Source of the DNA: Streptantibioticus ferralitis
GTDB taxonomy: Bacteria; Actinomycetota; Actinomycetes; Streptomycetales; Streptomycetaceae
Direction: 5' to 3'
NCBI RefSeq assembly: GCF_029223525.1
Contig: NZ_JARHTQ010000009.1
Location: 186,001 to 250,000 of the forward strand
DNA length: 64,000 bases
Each line of letters starts with the position of its first letter. Position 1 is the first letter of the stretch. The notes beneath the pieces are model-generated. The model was not told the origin of the DNA, searched no databases, and saw nothing but the letters and a program-made list of their open reading frames with translations. Position numbers and translations under genes: made by a program. Shown here one piece after another: positions 49,506 through 58,349 of the stretch.

Positions 49506-49539
49506 GACAGCCCCGGCCGGAGAACCGGACGGGGCTGTC
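49506..49539 (-). terminator. Terminator of tRNA-Ser(GCT)
   Basis: Stem GACAGCCCCG / CGGGGCTGTC with an inner CCGG...CCGG pairing, 9 bases beyond the tRNA 3' end on the minus strand. Confidence 0.75.
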
Positions 49540-49547
49540 GGTGAAAG

Positions 49548-49637
49548 CGGAGGCTCCGGGATTTGAACCCGGGATGGGCGATTAACCCAAACCGCATTAG
49601 CAGTGCGGCGCCATAGACCAGACTAGGCGAAGCCTCC
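49548..49637 (-). tRNA. tRNA-Ser(GCT)
   Basis: Acceptor stem GGAGGCT / AGCCTCC, anticodon loop CTGCTAA giving GCT, long variable arm and T-loop TTCAAAT. CCA is not encoded. Confidence 0.95.
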
Positions 49638-49894
49638 AGCACGATCCGCGCGAGCGCGGTGCGTGTCCAGATAATGGCACACCCCCGAGGGGCGTTACCA
49701 ATCGCAGCTTACGGTACAAGGCCGCCGGTCGGGAGGGCAAAGCCGTTACGAGGCGGTGCGCCGACATGCCCACGATCGGGTGATATGCCGTGGCTGGGCG
49801 CGGCCCGGGCGGTAGGAGAGGCGCGTCGCCTTCCGCTGCCCCGCCCCTTCTCCGCCCCTTCTCCGGCGCTTCGCCGCCTTCTGGGAGCCGCCTC

Positions 49895-50422
49895 ATGTTC
49901 CGTATCCGTGACCGCGCTCACACCGAGAGCCGCTTCGAAGCCCGCCCGCCGCGGCCGCTCGGACTCTCCCTCACCGCCACGGCGGTCCTGGCGCTGGCCG
50001 CCGTTCCCGCCCCGGCCTCCGCGGCCGCACGGCTGCCGGTGCCAGTACCGCTGCCACTGCCGCTGCCGTTGCCGTTGCCCGACTCCGCGGGCGATCAGCT
50101 CACCATCACGTACGCCGACGGCAGCGGCCCCACCGTCACCAGCACGCTGAGCTGCCATCCGGCGGGCGGTACGCACCGGAACGCGCGGGCCGCGTGCGAC
50201 CGGCTCGACGCGCTGGACGGTCCGCTCGGCCCCGTGCCGCACGACCAGATGTGCACCGAGCTCTACGGCGGACCGCAGACCGCGCGGATCACCGGCACCT
50301 GGCGCGGTCGGCACGTCGAGGACACGTACACCAGGACCGATGGCTGTCAGGCCGCACGCTGGCAGCGGATGGAACCGGTACTCCCCGAGCCGGGCCGCCC
50401 GCCCCGGACCCCGGCCCCGTAG
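49895..50422 (+). CDS. Subtilisin inhibitor-like secreted protein (SSI family)
   Basis: A 175-residue precursor with signal peptide (LSLTATAVLALAAVPAPASA, cleavage near residue 44), then a PVPVPLPLPLP spacer and the SSI fold with four Cys: LSCHPAGGTHRNARAACDRL and CTELYGG ... DGCQAARW. SSI proteins are dimeric inhibitors of subtilisin-like proteases secreted by Streptomyces. If aligned with SSI (CPMVYDP), the P1 residue is Glu instead of Met or basic, which would change target specificity. Confidence 0.85.
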   Translation: MFRIRDRAHTESRFEARPPRPLGLSLTATAVLALAAVPAPASAAARLPVPVPLPLPLPLPLPDSAGDQLTITYADGSGPTVTSTLSCHPAGGTHRNARAACDRLDALDGPLGPVPHDQMCTELYGGPQTARITGTWRGRHVEDTYTRTDGCQAARWQRMEPVLPEPGRPPRTPAP

Positions 50423-50770
50423 GGCGCGCGCCCGCCAGGTCATCCGGGCGGCGCCCCGGAATCACCCGGGCGGCCAATCGCTCAGCACAGTCGCTCATCC
50501 CAGGCCCGGGAACGGTCCGGCGCAGGCGAGAACGGTCCGGCTTGGTCGGCATTAGTCGGTCTTAGTCGGACCCGGACAAGATCGTCACGAAACCTCTCCT
50601 CGCTCTCCGTCATCCGCCACCGCGCCCAGGAGGACGCCCCTTACACTCCTGTGGTGACATGCCACGGGGGGAAGGGCAAGATGGGCCATCGGTGATAGCA
50701 GCCCGCGATCGCCGAGCAAGCTGAACAAAGAGCGGTATCAGCAAGTGCGGTATCAGGGAGGACGCGTCTC
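50423..50770. other. Intergenic stretch upstream of the PAS protein gene
   Basis: No supported gene. Short repeats GAACGGTCCGGC (twice near 50512-50540) and TTAGTCGG (twice near 50550-50570) are visible. Confidence 0.4.
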
Positions 50771-53700
50771 GTGAGCAGCAGGCCATCCCGAGGCGCTGCT
50801 CGCCTCGCGGCAATACTCGATGCCCTCCCCGACGCGCTCCTGTTGGTGAACGCCAACGGAACAGTGGTCAACGCCAATGCGATAGCCCTGGAGACGTTCG
50901 AGGCCCCCGGCACCGCGCTGGTCGGGCGGGGTCTGCTCGATCTGCTGCCCGCCTTCGACTCCCGGCGCATCCCCGGTTCGATGCGCCGCCCGGACTCGGA
51001 GGAGGACCGGCGCACCAAGCCGACCCGGATGGTCGCGCGGCGCACCGACGGCAGCGAGTTCCCGGTCGAGGTGACGAGCGCGAACCTGGAGGACGGGCGC
51101 ACCCCGTACGCCGATCCGCACCACCTGTACACCGGTGACGAACTGCTGATGCTGGTGGTCCGGGACCTGACCGGCACACTCGACACCGAGGCCGAACTCG
51201 CCCGCCAGCAGCGGCAGACCGAGATGATCCTGCGCGCCGCCAGCGAGGGCGTGGTCGGCGTCGACACCGAGGGCAAGGTCGTGCTGGTCAACCCGGCCGC
51301 GGCGCAGATCCTCGGCTTTCGGGCCAGTGACCTCGGCGGACAGGAGCTGCACCCGCTGATCCATCACTCTCGGGCCGACGGCACCGCGCTGCCGTACGAG
51401 GAGACGCCGCTCGCCGACACGCTGCGCTCGGGACGCAAGCACCGGGTGCGCGGACAGGTGCTGTGGACGAAGAACGGGCGCGCGGTGCCCGTCGACCTCA
51501 CCACCGCGCCGGTGCGCGAGGGCGAGCAACTGGTCGGCGCGGTGATGTCCTTCACCGACCGCGGCCGCTTCGACGCGCTGGCGGCGCGCCATGCGCAGTT
51601 GCGCGAGGTGCTGGACGCGTCGCTGCGCGCGCCGCTGGACGAGCTGCGCGGTGAGCTGTCCGGGCTCGCGGCGGACCCGGCGGGGCAGTTGTGGCCGGAG
51701 GCCAACCAGACGCTGCACCATTTGGCCGCCGGGTACGCGCGGATGACCACGCTCATCGACAACGTGCTGGCCTTCCAGCGGCTCGACTCCGGCAAGGAGA
51801 AGCTGGAGCGGGCGTCGGTCGGTCTCGACGACGTGGTCGCGGCGGGCGTGGAAGGGGCGATCGACCTGATCGGCCCGGGCCGCGCGCAGTACGCGGTGCA
51901 CGCGCCGCCGATCGAGGCCGTGGTGGACGGGCCCCGGCTGTCGCAGGCGCTCGCGCATCTGATCGCCGATGTGGCGGGTGTGGACGCCACGGGCCGTACC
52001 GCGGTGGTCGCCGGAGGCGGTGACTCCACAATCGTGGTCGCGGCGGCGCAGCGCGGCGACGTGGTACGGATCGAGGTGCGCGGACCGCACAGCGGCGGCA
52101 GCCCGGTCCATCTGCCGATCACCCGTGGAATCGTGGAGCGGCACGGCGGAGTGCTGCAGACGCATGACGTTCCGGGGCAGGGCGGTAGCGCCTATGTGCT
52201 GGAGGTGCCGGTCGGCGACGGCGGCACGGGTGGTGACACCGACCCGGGCAAGGCGTCGGCGGCGGTGCGCGAATCCGAGACGACGGTGCTGCCGATGCCG
52301 TCCGCCCCGGCCCGCGGTACGCAGGGTGCGACGGCCGGGCAGAAGGCCGACGACCCGACGGGCCCGGCCGCCGGGCGGGCGCCACGGCCGCGGCGGCCGG
52401 TTGACGACAGCAACGGCGGTCCCGGTGCGGCCATCGCGCTTCCGGCGGGACCGTCGGCCGCCGCGAGCGGCACGTCCGCGACACCGGACCAGCCGACCGG
52501 GCGGCGTCGGGCGCTGCGCCGTGCGGAGCCGGGCGGCACGGAACAGCTGCCCGGTCCTGTACCCGACAGCGCGGACGGAACGAACGGCTCCAACGGGTCC
52601 GGGCCGCAGCCGCAGGCCGCGGCGGCAGCCCGGCCGAGCGGTCGGCGGGCGCGCCGCACGCTGGCCGAGGGCCAGCAGCCGGAGCTTCCCGCGGGTCCCG
52701 CCGCACACGCACTGCCGCCCGGCGATCCGCAAGGCGGCGGGCAGGTGAACGTACCGATGGCCGGTACGCTGCCCGCCCCGCAGGAGCAGTTGAGCCGTCC
52801 GGCCCTGCCCGCTCAGGCGGCGCCGCCCGAGCAGGCCGCGGCGCAAACGGCGACGCCTCGGGGACGCCGCGCACGTGCTGTGGACGGTCCAGGCGCGCTG
52901 CCCGAGGAGTCGGGTCCGCTCCCCGGTCCTGAGCAGCCCCAACGGCTCGCCATCGAACCGCCGTCCCCTTCGCCCGCCACCGAGTCGGCGCCCCGGCCGT
53001 CCGGCCGTCGGGCCAAGAAGCCTGCCGCCGGGCCGGAGTTGCCGGGCGCGATGCCTCCGGCCGCCGAGGCCATGGAACCGGTTCACCAGGGCCTGCCCCA
53101 AGGCGAGCGTCCGAGCCAGCAGCAACCGGCACGTCCGACCCCGCACCACGCGCTGCCCGGCCCGGTCAACGGCCAGCAGGGTACGGCCGGTTGGCACGCG
53201 GCGGCCGGACCGCGCCCGCTACCCGCGCTCCCGACGGCGCCGGGCGGCGAAGCCGCTCAGTCGCCGCAGTCGGAGGGGCGGGCGATAAGCGTACGGACGC
53301 TGGGGCAGGGCGTGGCGTTCACCCAGCCGGGGCAGGCGACGCCCGCGGCCGGGCAGCCCGCCGCGTCCGGTGGTTCGGGGCGGCGCCGGAAGCTGTCCGC
53401 TCCGCCGCAGGCGGTGGCCACCGGCGCGGCACAGGCCGTCGAGCCCGCCCGGCCGCACCCGACGGACGCCGTCTCGGCATCGAATCCGGCGTTCCAGCCC
53501 AGTGACAGCCAGGGTGAGGGCCAGGCGTTCGCCATAGGCGCGCCCGCCGAAGGGGACGAGGGTCCCGAGCATCTCGACGGCCCTAACGGCGCGGTGGAGG
53601 TCAGCGCGGCCTCGGCGCCCGCCGAGGCCGACGGCGACGCGGCGGCCGAACTGAGCAGCCCGCGGCGGCTGCTGGTCTGGCCGGAACCCGATGTGTCGAC

Positions 53701-54364
53701 CCGGCAGGCGTTGACCGACCGCGGCTACCGTCCGGTGACGGTGCGGTCGCGCGAGGAGGTGGACGCGCAGGTCGCCGAGTATCCGGCGGCGCTGTTCGTC
53801 GACCCGCTGACCGGCCCGATCACCCGTACAGCGCTTCAGTCGCTGCGTGCGGCGGCGGTGGCCGCCGAGGTCCCGGTGCTGGTGACGGCCGGGCTCGGCC
53901 AGGCCACCCGCGAGGCGGCGTACGGCGCCGACCCGGCCGTGCTGCTCAAGGCCCTCGCGCCGCGCGACAGCGAGCAACACCCGCCGCGGGTACTGCTGGT
54001 GGAGAGCCACCGGGACATCGCGGCGGCGTTCACCGCGACGCTGGAGCGGCGCGGAATGCAGGTCGCGCACGCGGCGTCGGAGGGCGACGCGGCAACGCTG
54101 GCCGCCCAGATACGACCGAATCTGGTCGTGATGGATCTGATGCTGATCAGGCGCCGTCGGGTCGGCATCGTCGACTGGCTGCGGGCGAACGGCCTGTTGA
54201 ACCGCACTCCGCTCGTCGTCTACACCTCGGTGGATATCGACGCGGCCGAGCTGCCACGGCTCGGCTCGGGCGAGACCGTGCTGTTCCTCGCGGAACGCTC
54301 CACCAGCGGCGAGGTGCAGGGCCGGATCGTGGACCTGCTGAGCAAGATCGGCACCGAGCTCTAG
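50771..54364 (+). CDS. Large PAS-domain protein with degenerate kinase core and receiver
   Basis: A 1197-residue protein. It has a PAS domain (residues about 12-135, AILDALPDALLLVNANGTVV), a second PAS (about 150-265, ILRAASEGVVGVDTEGKVVL), a dimerisation/ATPase-like region (about 270-490) in which the phosphoacceptor His is replaced by Ala283 (LDASLRAPLDELRG where kinases have HELRTPL), a disordered Pro/Ala-rich linker of about 450 residues and a C-terminal receiver-like domain with Asp1122 (NLVVMDLML) but no Lys-Pro switch motif. It probably acts as a sensor scaffold rather than a kinase. GTG start at 50771. Confidence 0.85.
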   Translation: MSSRPSRGAARLAAILDALPDALLLVNANGTVVNANAIALETFEAPGTALVGRGLLDLLPAFDSRRIPGSMRRPDSEEDRRTKPTRMVARRTDGSEFPVEVTSANLEDGRTPYADPHHLYTGDELLMLVVRDLTGTLDTEAELARQQRQTEMILRAASEGVVGVDTEGKVVLVNPAAAQILGFRASDLGGQELHPLIHHSRADGTALPYEETPLADTLRSGRKHRVRGQVLWTKNGRAVPVDLTTAPVREGEQLVGAVMSFTDRGRFDALAARHAQLREVLDASLRAPLDELRGELSGLAADPAGQLWPEANQTLHHLAAGYARMTTLIDNVLAFQRLDSGKEKLERASVGLDDVVAAGVEGAIDLIGPGRAQYAVHAPPIEAVVDGPRLSQALAHLIADVAGVDATGRTAVVAGGGDSTIVVAAAQRGDVVRIEVRGPHSGGSPVHLPITRGIVERHGGVLQTHDVPGQGGSAYVLEVPVGDGGTGGDTDPGKASAAVRESETTVLPMPSAPARGTQGATAGQKADDPTGPAAGRAPRPRRPVDDSNGGPGAAIALPAGPSAAASGTSATPDQPTGRRRALRRAEPGGTEQLPGPVPDSADGTNGSNGSGPQPQAAAAARPSGRRARRTLAEGQQPELPAGPAAHALPPGDPQGGGQVNVPMAGTLPAPQEQLSRPALPAQAAPPEQAAAQTATPRGRRARAVDGPGALPEESGPLPGPEQPQRLAIEPPSPSPATESAPRPSGRRAKKPAAGPELPGAMPPAAEAMEPVHQGLPQGERPSQQQPARPTPHHALPGPVNGQQGTAGWHAAAGPRPLPALPTAPGGEAAQSPQSEGRAISVRTLGQGVAFTQPGQATPAAGQPAASGGSGRRRKLSAPPQAVATGAAQAVEPARPHPTDAVSASNPAFQPSDSQGEGQAFAIGAPAEGDEGPEHLDGPNGAVEVSAASAPAEADGDAAAELSSPRRLLVWPEPDVSTRQALTDRGYRPVTVRSREEVDAQVAEYPAALFVDPLTGPITRTALQSLRAAAVAAEVPVLVTAGLGQATREAAYGADPAVLLKALAPRDSEQHPPRVLLVESHRDIAAAFTATLERRGMQVAHAASEGDAATLAAQIRPNLVVMDLMLIRRRRVGIVDWLRANGLLNRTPLVVYTSVDIDAAELPRLGSGETVLFLAERSTSGEVQGRIVDLLSKIGTEL

Positions 54365-54368
54365 GGCC

Positions 54369-54425
54369 GTCCGTCCGGGGGAGGTTGGCCGTGGTTCACC
54401 GCGGCCGTGCGCCCGCCGGACGGAC
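54369..54425. terminator. Bidirectional terminator between convergent genes
   Basis: Outer stem GTCCGTCCGG (54369-54378) / CCGGACGGAC (54416-54425) with an inner GGCCG/CGGCC-type pairing, between the PAS protein and acyl-CoA ligase stops. Confidence 0.7.
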
Positions 54426-54441
54426 CCCAGAAGGACGGGCC

Positions 54442-56088
54442 CTAGAAGACGGTCACGTCCAACTGCCCGTCCGCGTACTGGCGGCGGATCACCTTCTTGT
54501 CGAACTTGCCGACCGAGGTCTTGGGGACGGCGGTCACGATCGTCCAGCGCTCCGGGACCTGCCAGCGGGCGACGCGTTCGGTGAGGAAGACCCGCAGCGT
54601 GGCGTAGTCCGCCGCAGCGCCTTGCTTCAACACCACGGTGGCGAGCGGCCGTTCGCCCCACTTCTCGTCGGGGACCGCGATGACGGCCGCCTCGGCCACA
54701 TCCGGGTGAGCCATCAGGTGGTTCTCCAACTCCACCGATGAGATCCACTCACCGCCCGACTTGATGACGTCCTTCGCGCGGTCGGTCAGTGTCAGATAGC
54801 CGTCCGATGAGATCACCCCGACGTCGCCGGTGCGCAGCCAGCCGTCGTGGAACTTGTCCTCGGGAGTGATGGGTTCGGCTCCGGCGCCGCCGAAGTAGGC
54901 GCCCGCGATCCACGGACCGCGTATCTCCAGTTCACCCGCGCTCTGACCGTCCCACGGCATCACCTCGCCGGAGGGGCCGATCAGCCGGGCCTCCACGGAG
55001 GTGGGGAAGCGGCCCTGGGTGACCCGGTACTTCCATGCCTCCTCGCCGGTGACTCCGGCCGGGGGGTGGGCCGTCGTGCCCAGCGGCGAGGTCTCGGTCA
55101 TCCCCCAGGCGTGGCAGACGTCGATGCCGTGCCGCTCCTCGAAGTCCCTCATCAGCGAGGGCGGGCAGGCCGAGCCGCCGATGATGACCTGGCGTACCGA
55201 GGAGACGTCCCGTGGCTTGGCGGCGAGTTCGGCGAGCAGCCCCTGCCAGATGGTGGGGACGGCGGCGGCGTGCGTGGGCCGCTCGGCCTCGATCATCTCG
55301 GCGATCGCGGCGGGCTGCAGGAACCGGTCGGTCATCAGCATGTTGATGCCCGTCATGAACGCGGCATGCGGAATGCCCCAGGCGTTGACATGGAACATCG
55401 GGACGATGGGAAGGGTGGTGTCCTGGTCGGTCAGCGCGAACGACTCGGCCATGTTGACCTGCATCGAGTGCAGGTAGATGGACCGGTGGCTGTAGACCAC
55501 GCCCTTGGGTTCGCCGGTGGTGCCCGAGGTGTAGCACATCGCGGCGGCCTGCCGTTCGTCCAGCTCGGGCCAGTCGTAGTGGTGCGCGCGGTCCGCGATC
55601 AGCGACTCGTACTCATGGACGGTCGGGCGGCAGCCGTCGAGCACGGAGGTGTCGCCTGGGCCCACGACCACCAGGTGCTCCACGGAATCCAGCCGCGGCA
55701 GCAGCGGGGCGAGCAGCGGCAGCAGCGTGCCGTTGACGATGATGACCCGGTCCGCCGCGTGGTTGACGATCCAGGTCAACTGCTCGGCGGGCAGCCGCAG
55801 ATTCAGCGTGTGCAGCACCGCACCCATGGACGGGATCGCGAAGTACGCCTCGACGTGCTCCGCGTTGTTCCACATCAGCGTCGCGACCCGGTCACCGGTG
55901 GCGACGCCCAGTTCGTCGCGGAGCGCGTTGGCCAGTTGGACGGCGCGGATCCCGATGTCGTGGAAGGAGCGGCGCTGTGGCTCGCCCTCCCCGGTCCAGG
56001 TCGTCACCTGTGACCGCCCATGGACAAGCGCACCGTGAACAAGGATGCGCGTGACGGTCAGCGGTACGTCCTGCATCGTGCTGAGCAC
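54442..56088 (-). CDS. Medium/long-chain acyl-CoA ligase (AMP-binding)
   Basis: A 548-residue adenylate-forming enzyme with the AMP-binding P-loop YTSGTTGEPKGVVYSH, GMTETSP motif, TGDVG motif, and C-terminal Lys in PKTSVGKFDKK. It activates a fatty or related carboxylic acid with ATP and CoA. It may feed the MaoC-Ltp operon 3.5 kb away, but the intervening genes make this only a possibility. Confidence 0.92.
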   Translation of the reverse strand: MLSTMQDVPLTVTRILVHGALVHGRSQVTTWTGEGEPQRRSFHDIGIRAVQLANALRDELGVATGDRVATLMWNNAEHVEAYFAIPSMGAVLHTLNLRLPAEQLTWIVNHAADRVIIVNGTLLPLLAPLLPRLDSVEHLVVVGPGDTSVLDGCRPTVHEYESLIADRAHHYDWPELDERQAAAMCYTSGTTGEPKGVVYSHRSIYLHSMQVNMAESFALTDQDTTLPIVPMFHVNAWGIPHAAFMTGINMLMTDRFLQPAAIAEMIEAERPTHAAAVPTIWQGLLAELAAKPRDVSSVRQVIIGGSACPPSLMRDFEERHGIDVCHAWGMTETSPLGTTAHPPAGVTGEEAWKYRVTQGRFPTSVEARLIGPSGEVMPWDGQSAGELEIRGPWIAGAYFGGAGAEPITPEDKFHDGWLRTGDVGVISSDGYLTLTDRAKDVIKSGGEWISSVELENHLMAHPDVAEAAVIAVPDEKWGERPLATVVLKQGAAADYATLRVFLTERVARWQVPERWTIVTAVPKTSVGKFDKKVIRRQYADGQLDVTVF

Positions 56089-56230
56089 CGGGAGCCTCCC
56101 ACGTTACGGGCGAGTAATCTCCAGGTGATTGTGTCGGCATACCCAGCGGTATGTCACTACCGCGTGACCCACCCGTTGCCAGCGGATCCGTGTGATCCAC
56201 GGTCTGCCACCGGCGGCACGCCGCCCGCTA

Positions 56231-56740
56231 TCAGGCGAGCAGCTCCGGATCGGTGCGCAGCTTCACCAGCGCCCGCGAGACCGAGCTCTTGACCGTGCCC
56301 ACCGAGACACCGAGCACCTCGGCGGTCTGCACCTCGGTGAGGTCCTCGTAGTAGCGCAGGACGACCATCGCGCGCTGCCGGGCCGGGAGCCGGCCGACCG
56401 CGGTCCACAGCGCGTCGCGCTGCGCCTGGTGCTCAGCCGGGTCAGGGGCGGGCGAGGTGCTCTCCGGCAGGTCCTCGCAGGCGAACTCGTCGAGGCGGCG
56501 CTTGCGCCACTGCGAGGTGCGCGTGTTGACCAGGGTGCGCCGTACGTAACCGTCCAGCGCGCCGTGGTCGGCTATCCGGCCCCACGCCAGATAGGTCTTG
56601 GCCAGCGCGGTCTGCAGCAGGTCCTCGGCGTCACAGGGGTTGGCGGTCAGGGAACGGGCGGTACGCAGCAGCACCGGCCCCCTGTTCCGTACGTAGGTGG
56701 TGAACTGCTGCTGAGCGCTGGTGCACACAGGCGTGGTCAT
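56231..56740 (-). CDS. SigE-family ECF sigma factor
   Basis: A 169-residue extracytoplasmic-function sigma factor: region 2 (LTANPCDAEDLLQTALAKTY, LVNTRTSQWRKRR) and region 4 (VVLRYYEDLTEVQTAEVLGV, VGTVKSSVSRAL). The pattern is that of the actinobacterial SigE family (TIGR02983). ATG at 56740. No anti-sigma gene is visible next to it. Confidence 0.92.
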   Translation of the reverse strand: MTTPVCTSAQQQFTTYVRNRGPVLLRTARSLTANPCDAEDLLQTALAKTYLAWGRIADHGALDGYVRRTLVNTRTSQWRKRRLDEFACEDLPESTSPAPDPAEHQAQRDALWTAVGRLPARQRAMVVLRYYEDLTEVQTAEVLGVSVGTVKSSVSRALVKLRTDPELLA

Positions 56741-56954
56741 GCCCTCAACGCTATGAGCGCCGACGGCGGCGGGGATCGCCCGCAGGTCCCGAAGCGGGGT
56801 CACCCTGAAGTCGTAGTGGTGAGGGTTTCCCTACCTCCCGAGGGTGGACATGATGCGGGGTTCCACCCGAGGGGACACCCCCGGGAGCCGCGGGCAGGGA
56901 CTATCGGACCGCCGGGATCCGTCCCCGCCCGAAACAGCGGGGCGTTACGGTGCG

Positions 56955-58190
56955 TTATGCGTCGTTACGGATGATCGCCACCGGTGCGTCGACCAGGTCC
57001 CGGTCGATGACGAGGGTCCGGCCGCCGTGCGTCTCGCGCCGGTCACCGGCGTACTGGTGGACGCGGCGGTGCGGGCGCCAGGCGCCGCTGGACAGCTTCG
57101 GCTCCTCGTAGACGTCCGGCTCCACGCCCCAGCGCGCGAACCAGATCAGGTCCGGCAGGTCGGGGTGACCGTCCCGGCGGGCGCGCTCCATCTGCGCGAT
57201 TCCGGCGTTGGCGTTGCTGTAGAAGCCGGGCAGATAGCCCCTGGCACGCAGCTCGCGGCTCCAGGCCTGGGTGAACTCCAGCACCGGACGGGTGCAGTAC
57301 CGGTAGTTGGTGTCGTACGACTCCATGTCGAGGTAGATCGGACTGTTGCGCTCCATTCCGAGGTCTTCGGCGTTCCGCACCGCGTCGTCGGCCTCGTGCG
57401 TGGCCTGGCCGTCGATGTCGTCCTCGTCGATGACGTTGCCGCGGTGGTTCGGGTTCGTGGCGCACGGCGACTGCGCGCCGACGTAGACCGGCAGCAGCCG
57501 CCAGCCCATCGTGGTCACCTTGTGGACCCAGGAGTGGGTGAGGTGGTCCTGGGGGCAGCTGCGGGAGTCGCCGCCGATGTAGACCCCGATCGCGCCGTAC
57601 TTGGAGTCACGCCATGCCCGCATGGTGTCCAGCGGCGGGGCCGAGCAGGTGTCGAGACCCCAGCCCTGGAAGATCTGGGCGCCGTGATGGCGGGGGTCTT
57701 CCGTAGTGGGCCACACCCTCGACTCCGAGGCGCGCGGGCGCTGCGTGCTGGGCGGGGTCGGTGCGGTGGGAGGATGGGCGCGCGTGCTGTCGCCTGGTGT
57801 GTCCACGCCGCCCACGACACCTACGCCCCCCGGATCTCCCGGGTTCCCCAGATCCCCCAGGTTCCCCAGATCCCGCAGGTCTCCCAGGTCAGGCAGCCGC
57901 AGGTCGCCGGGCCATCCGATGCCCGGGAAGGGGTCGCCGGGCAGGCCGGGTCCGGGTACCGGGCCGGGTCCGCCCTGTGCCGGTCCGGTGCTCGGGCCGC
58001 TATCGCCGGGCGCACCGAACGGTGCGCTGCCCGGGCCGGGGACGCCGGGACCATCGCCGGCGCTGTGCGCCGGGTGCGGACCTGGCCGGGTCGGGCCCTT
58101 CGCCGCGACCGGCAAGATGCCCACGACCCCGCAGGCGAGCGACGCCATCATGACAACCACAAGTCGGATCATCCGGTTGTTATCACGCAT
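56955..58190 (-). CDS. Secreted DUF1906 glycoside-hydrolase-like protein
   Basis: A 411-residue exported protein with an N-terminal signal (MIRLVVVMMASLACGVVGIL), a Pro/Gly-rich linker with GDLGNLGDLGNPGD-type repeats and a C-terminal TIM-barrel-like DUF1906 domain (about residues 175-410, GWGLDTCSAPPLDTMRAW, IYLDMESYD, YSNANAGIAQME). The Rv2525c-like family has a GH25-like fold; hydrolase activity is not established. It is likely to act on or near the cell wall. Confidence 0.88.
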   Translation of the reverse strand: MRDNNRMIRLVVVMMASLACGVVGILPVAAKGPTRPGPHPAHSAGDGPGVPGPGSAPFGAPGDSGPSTGPAQGGPGPVPGPGLPGDPFPGIGWPGDLRLPDLGDLRDLGNLGDLGNPGDPGGVGVVGGVDTPGDSTRAHPPTAPTPPSTQRPRASESRVWPTTEDPRHHGAQIFQGWGLDTCSAPPLDTMRAWRDSKYGAIGVYIGGDSRSCPQDHLTHSWVHKVTTMGWRLLPVYVGAQSPCATNPNHRGNVIDEDDIDGQATHEADDAVRNAEDLGMERNSPIYLDMESYDTNYRYCTRPVLEFTQAWSRELRARGYLPGFYSNANAGIAQMERARRDGHPDLPDLIWFARWGVEPDVYEEPKLSSGAWRPHRRVHQYAGDRRETHGGRTLVIDRDLVDAPVAIIRNDA

Positions 58191-58349
58191 GACGGCGAGT
58201 CAAAGCGGCGGAGCGCACGGTACGCAGGAGGCGCGCCCCGCAAGATGCCCGGTTCAGCCGTCTGCACCCATCCCGTCCCCCTTGGGTGGGGGAACGGGCA
58301 TCGCCCCGGCCACACGGGGAACCGTCACTGCGGTCACCCGGTGAAACCG

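Noticed and set aside
50753..53197. 814-codon open frame on the minus strand
   Set aside because: It is Arg-rich and antisense to the PAS protein, which has clear domains on the + strand.
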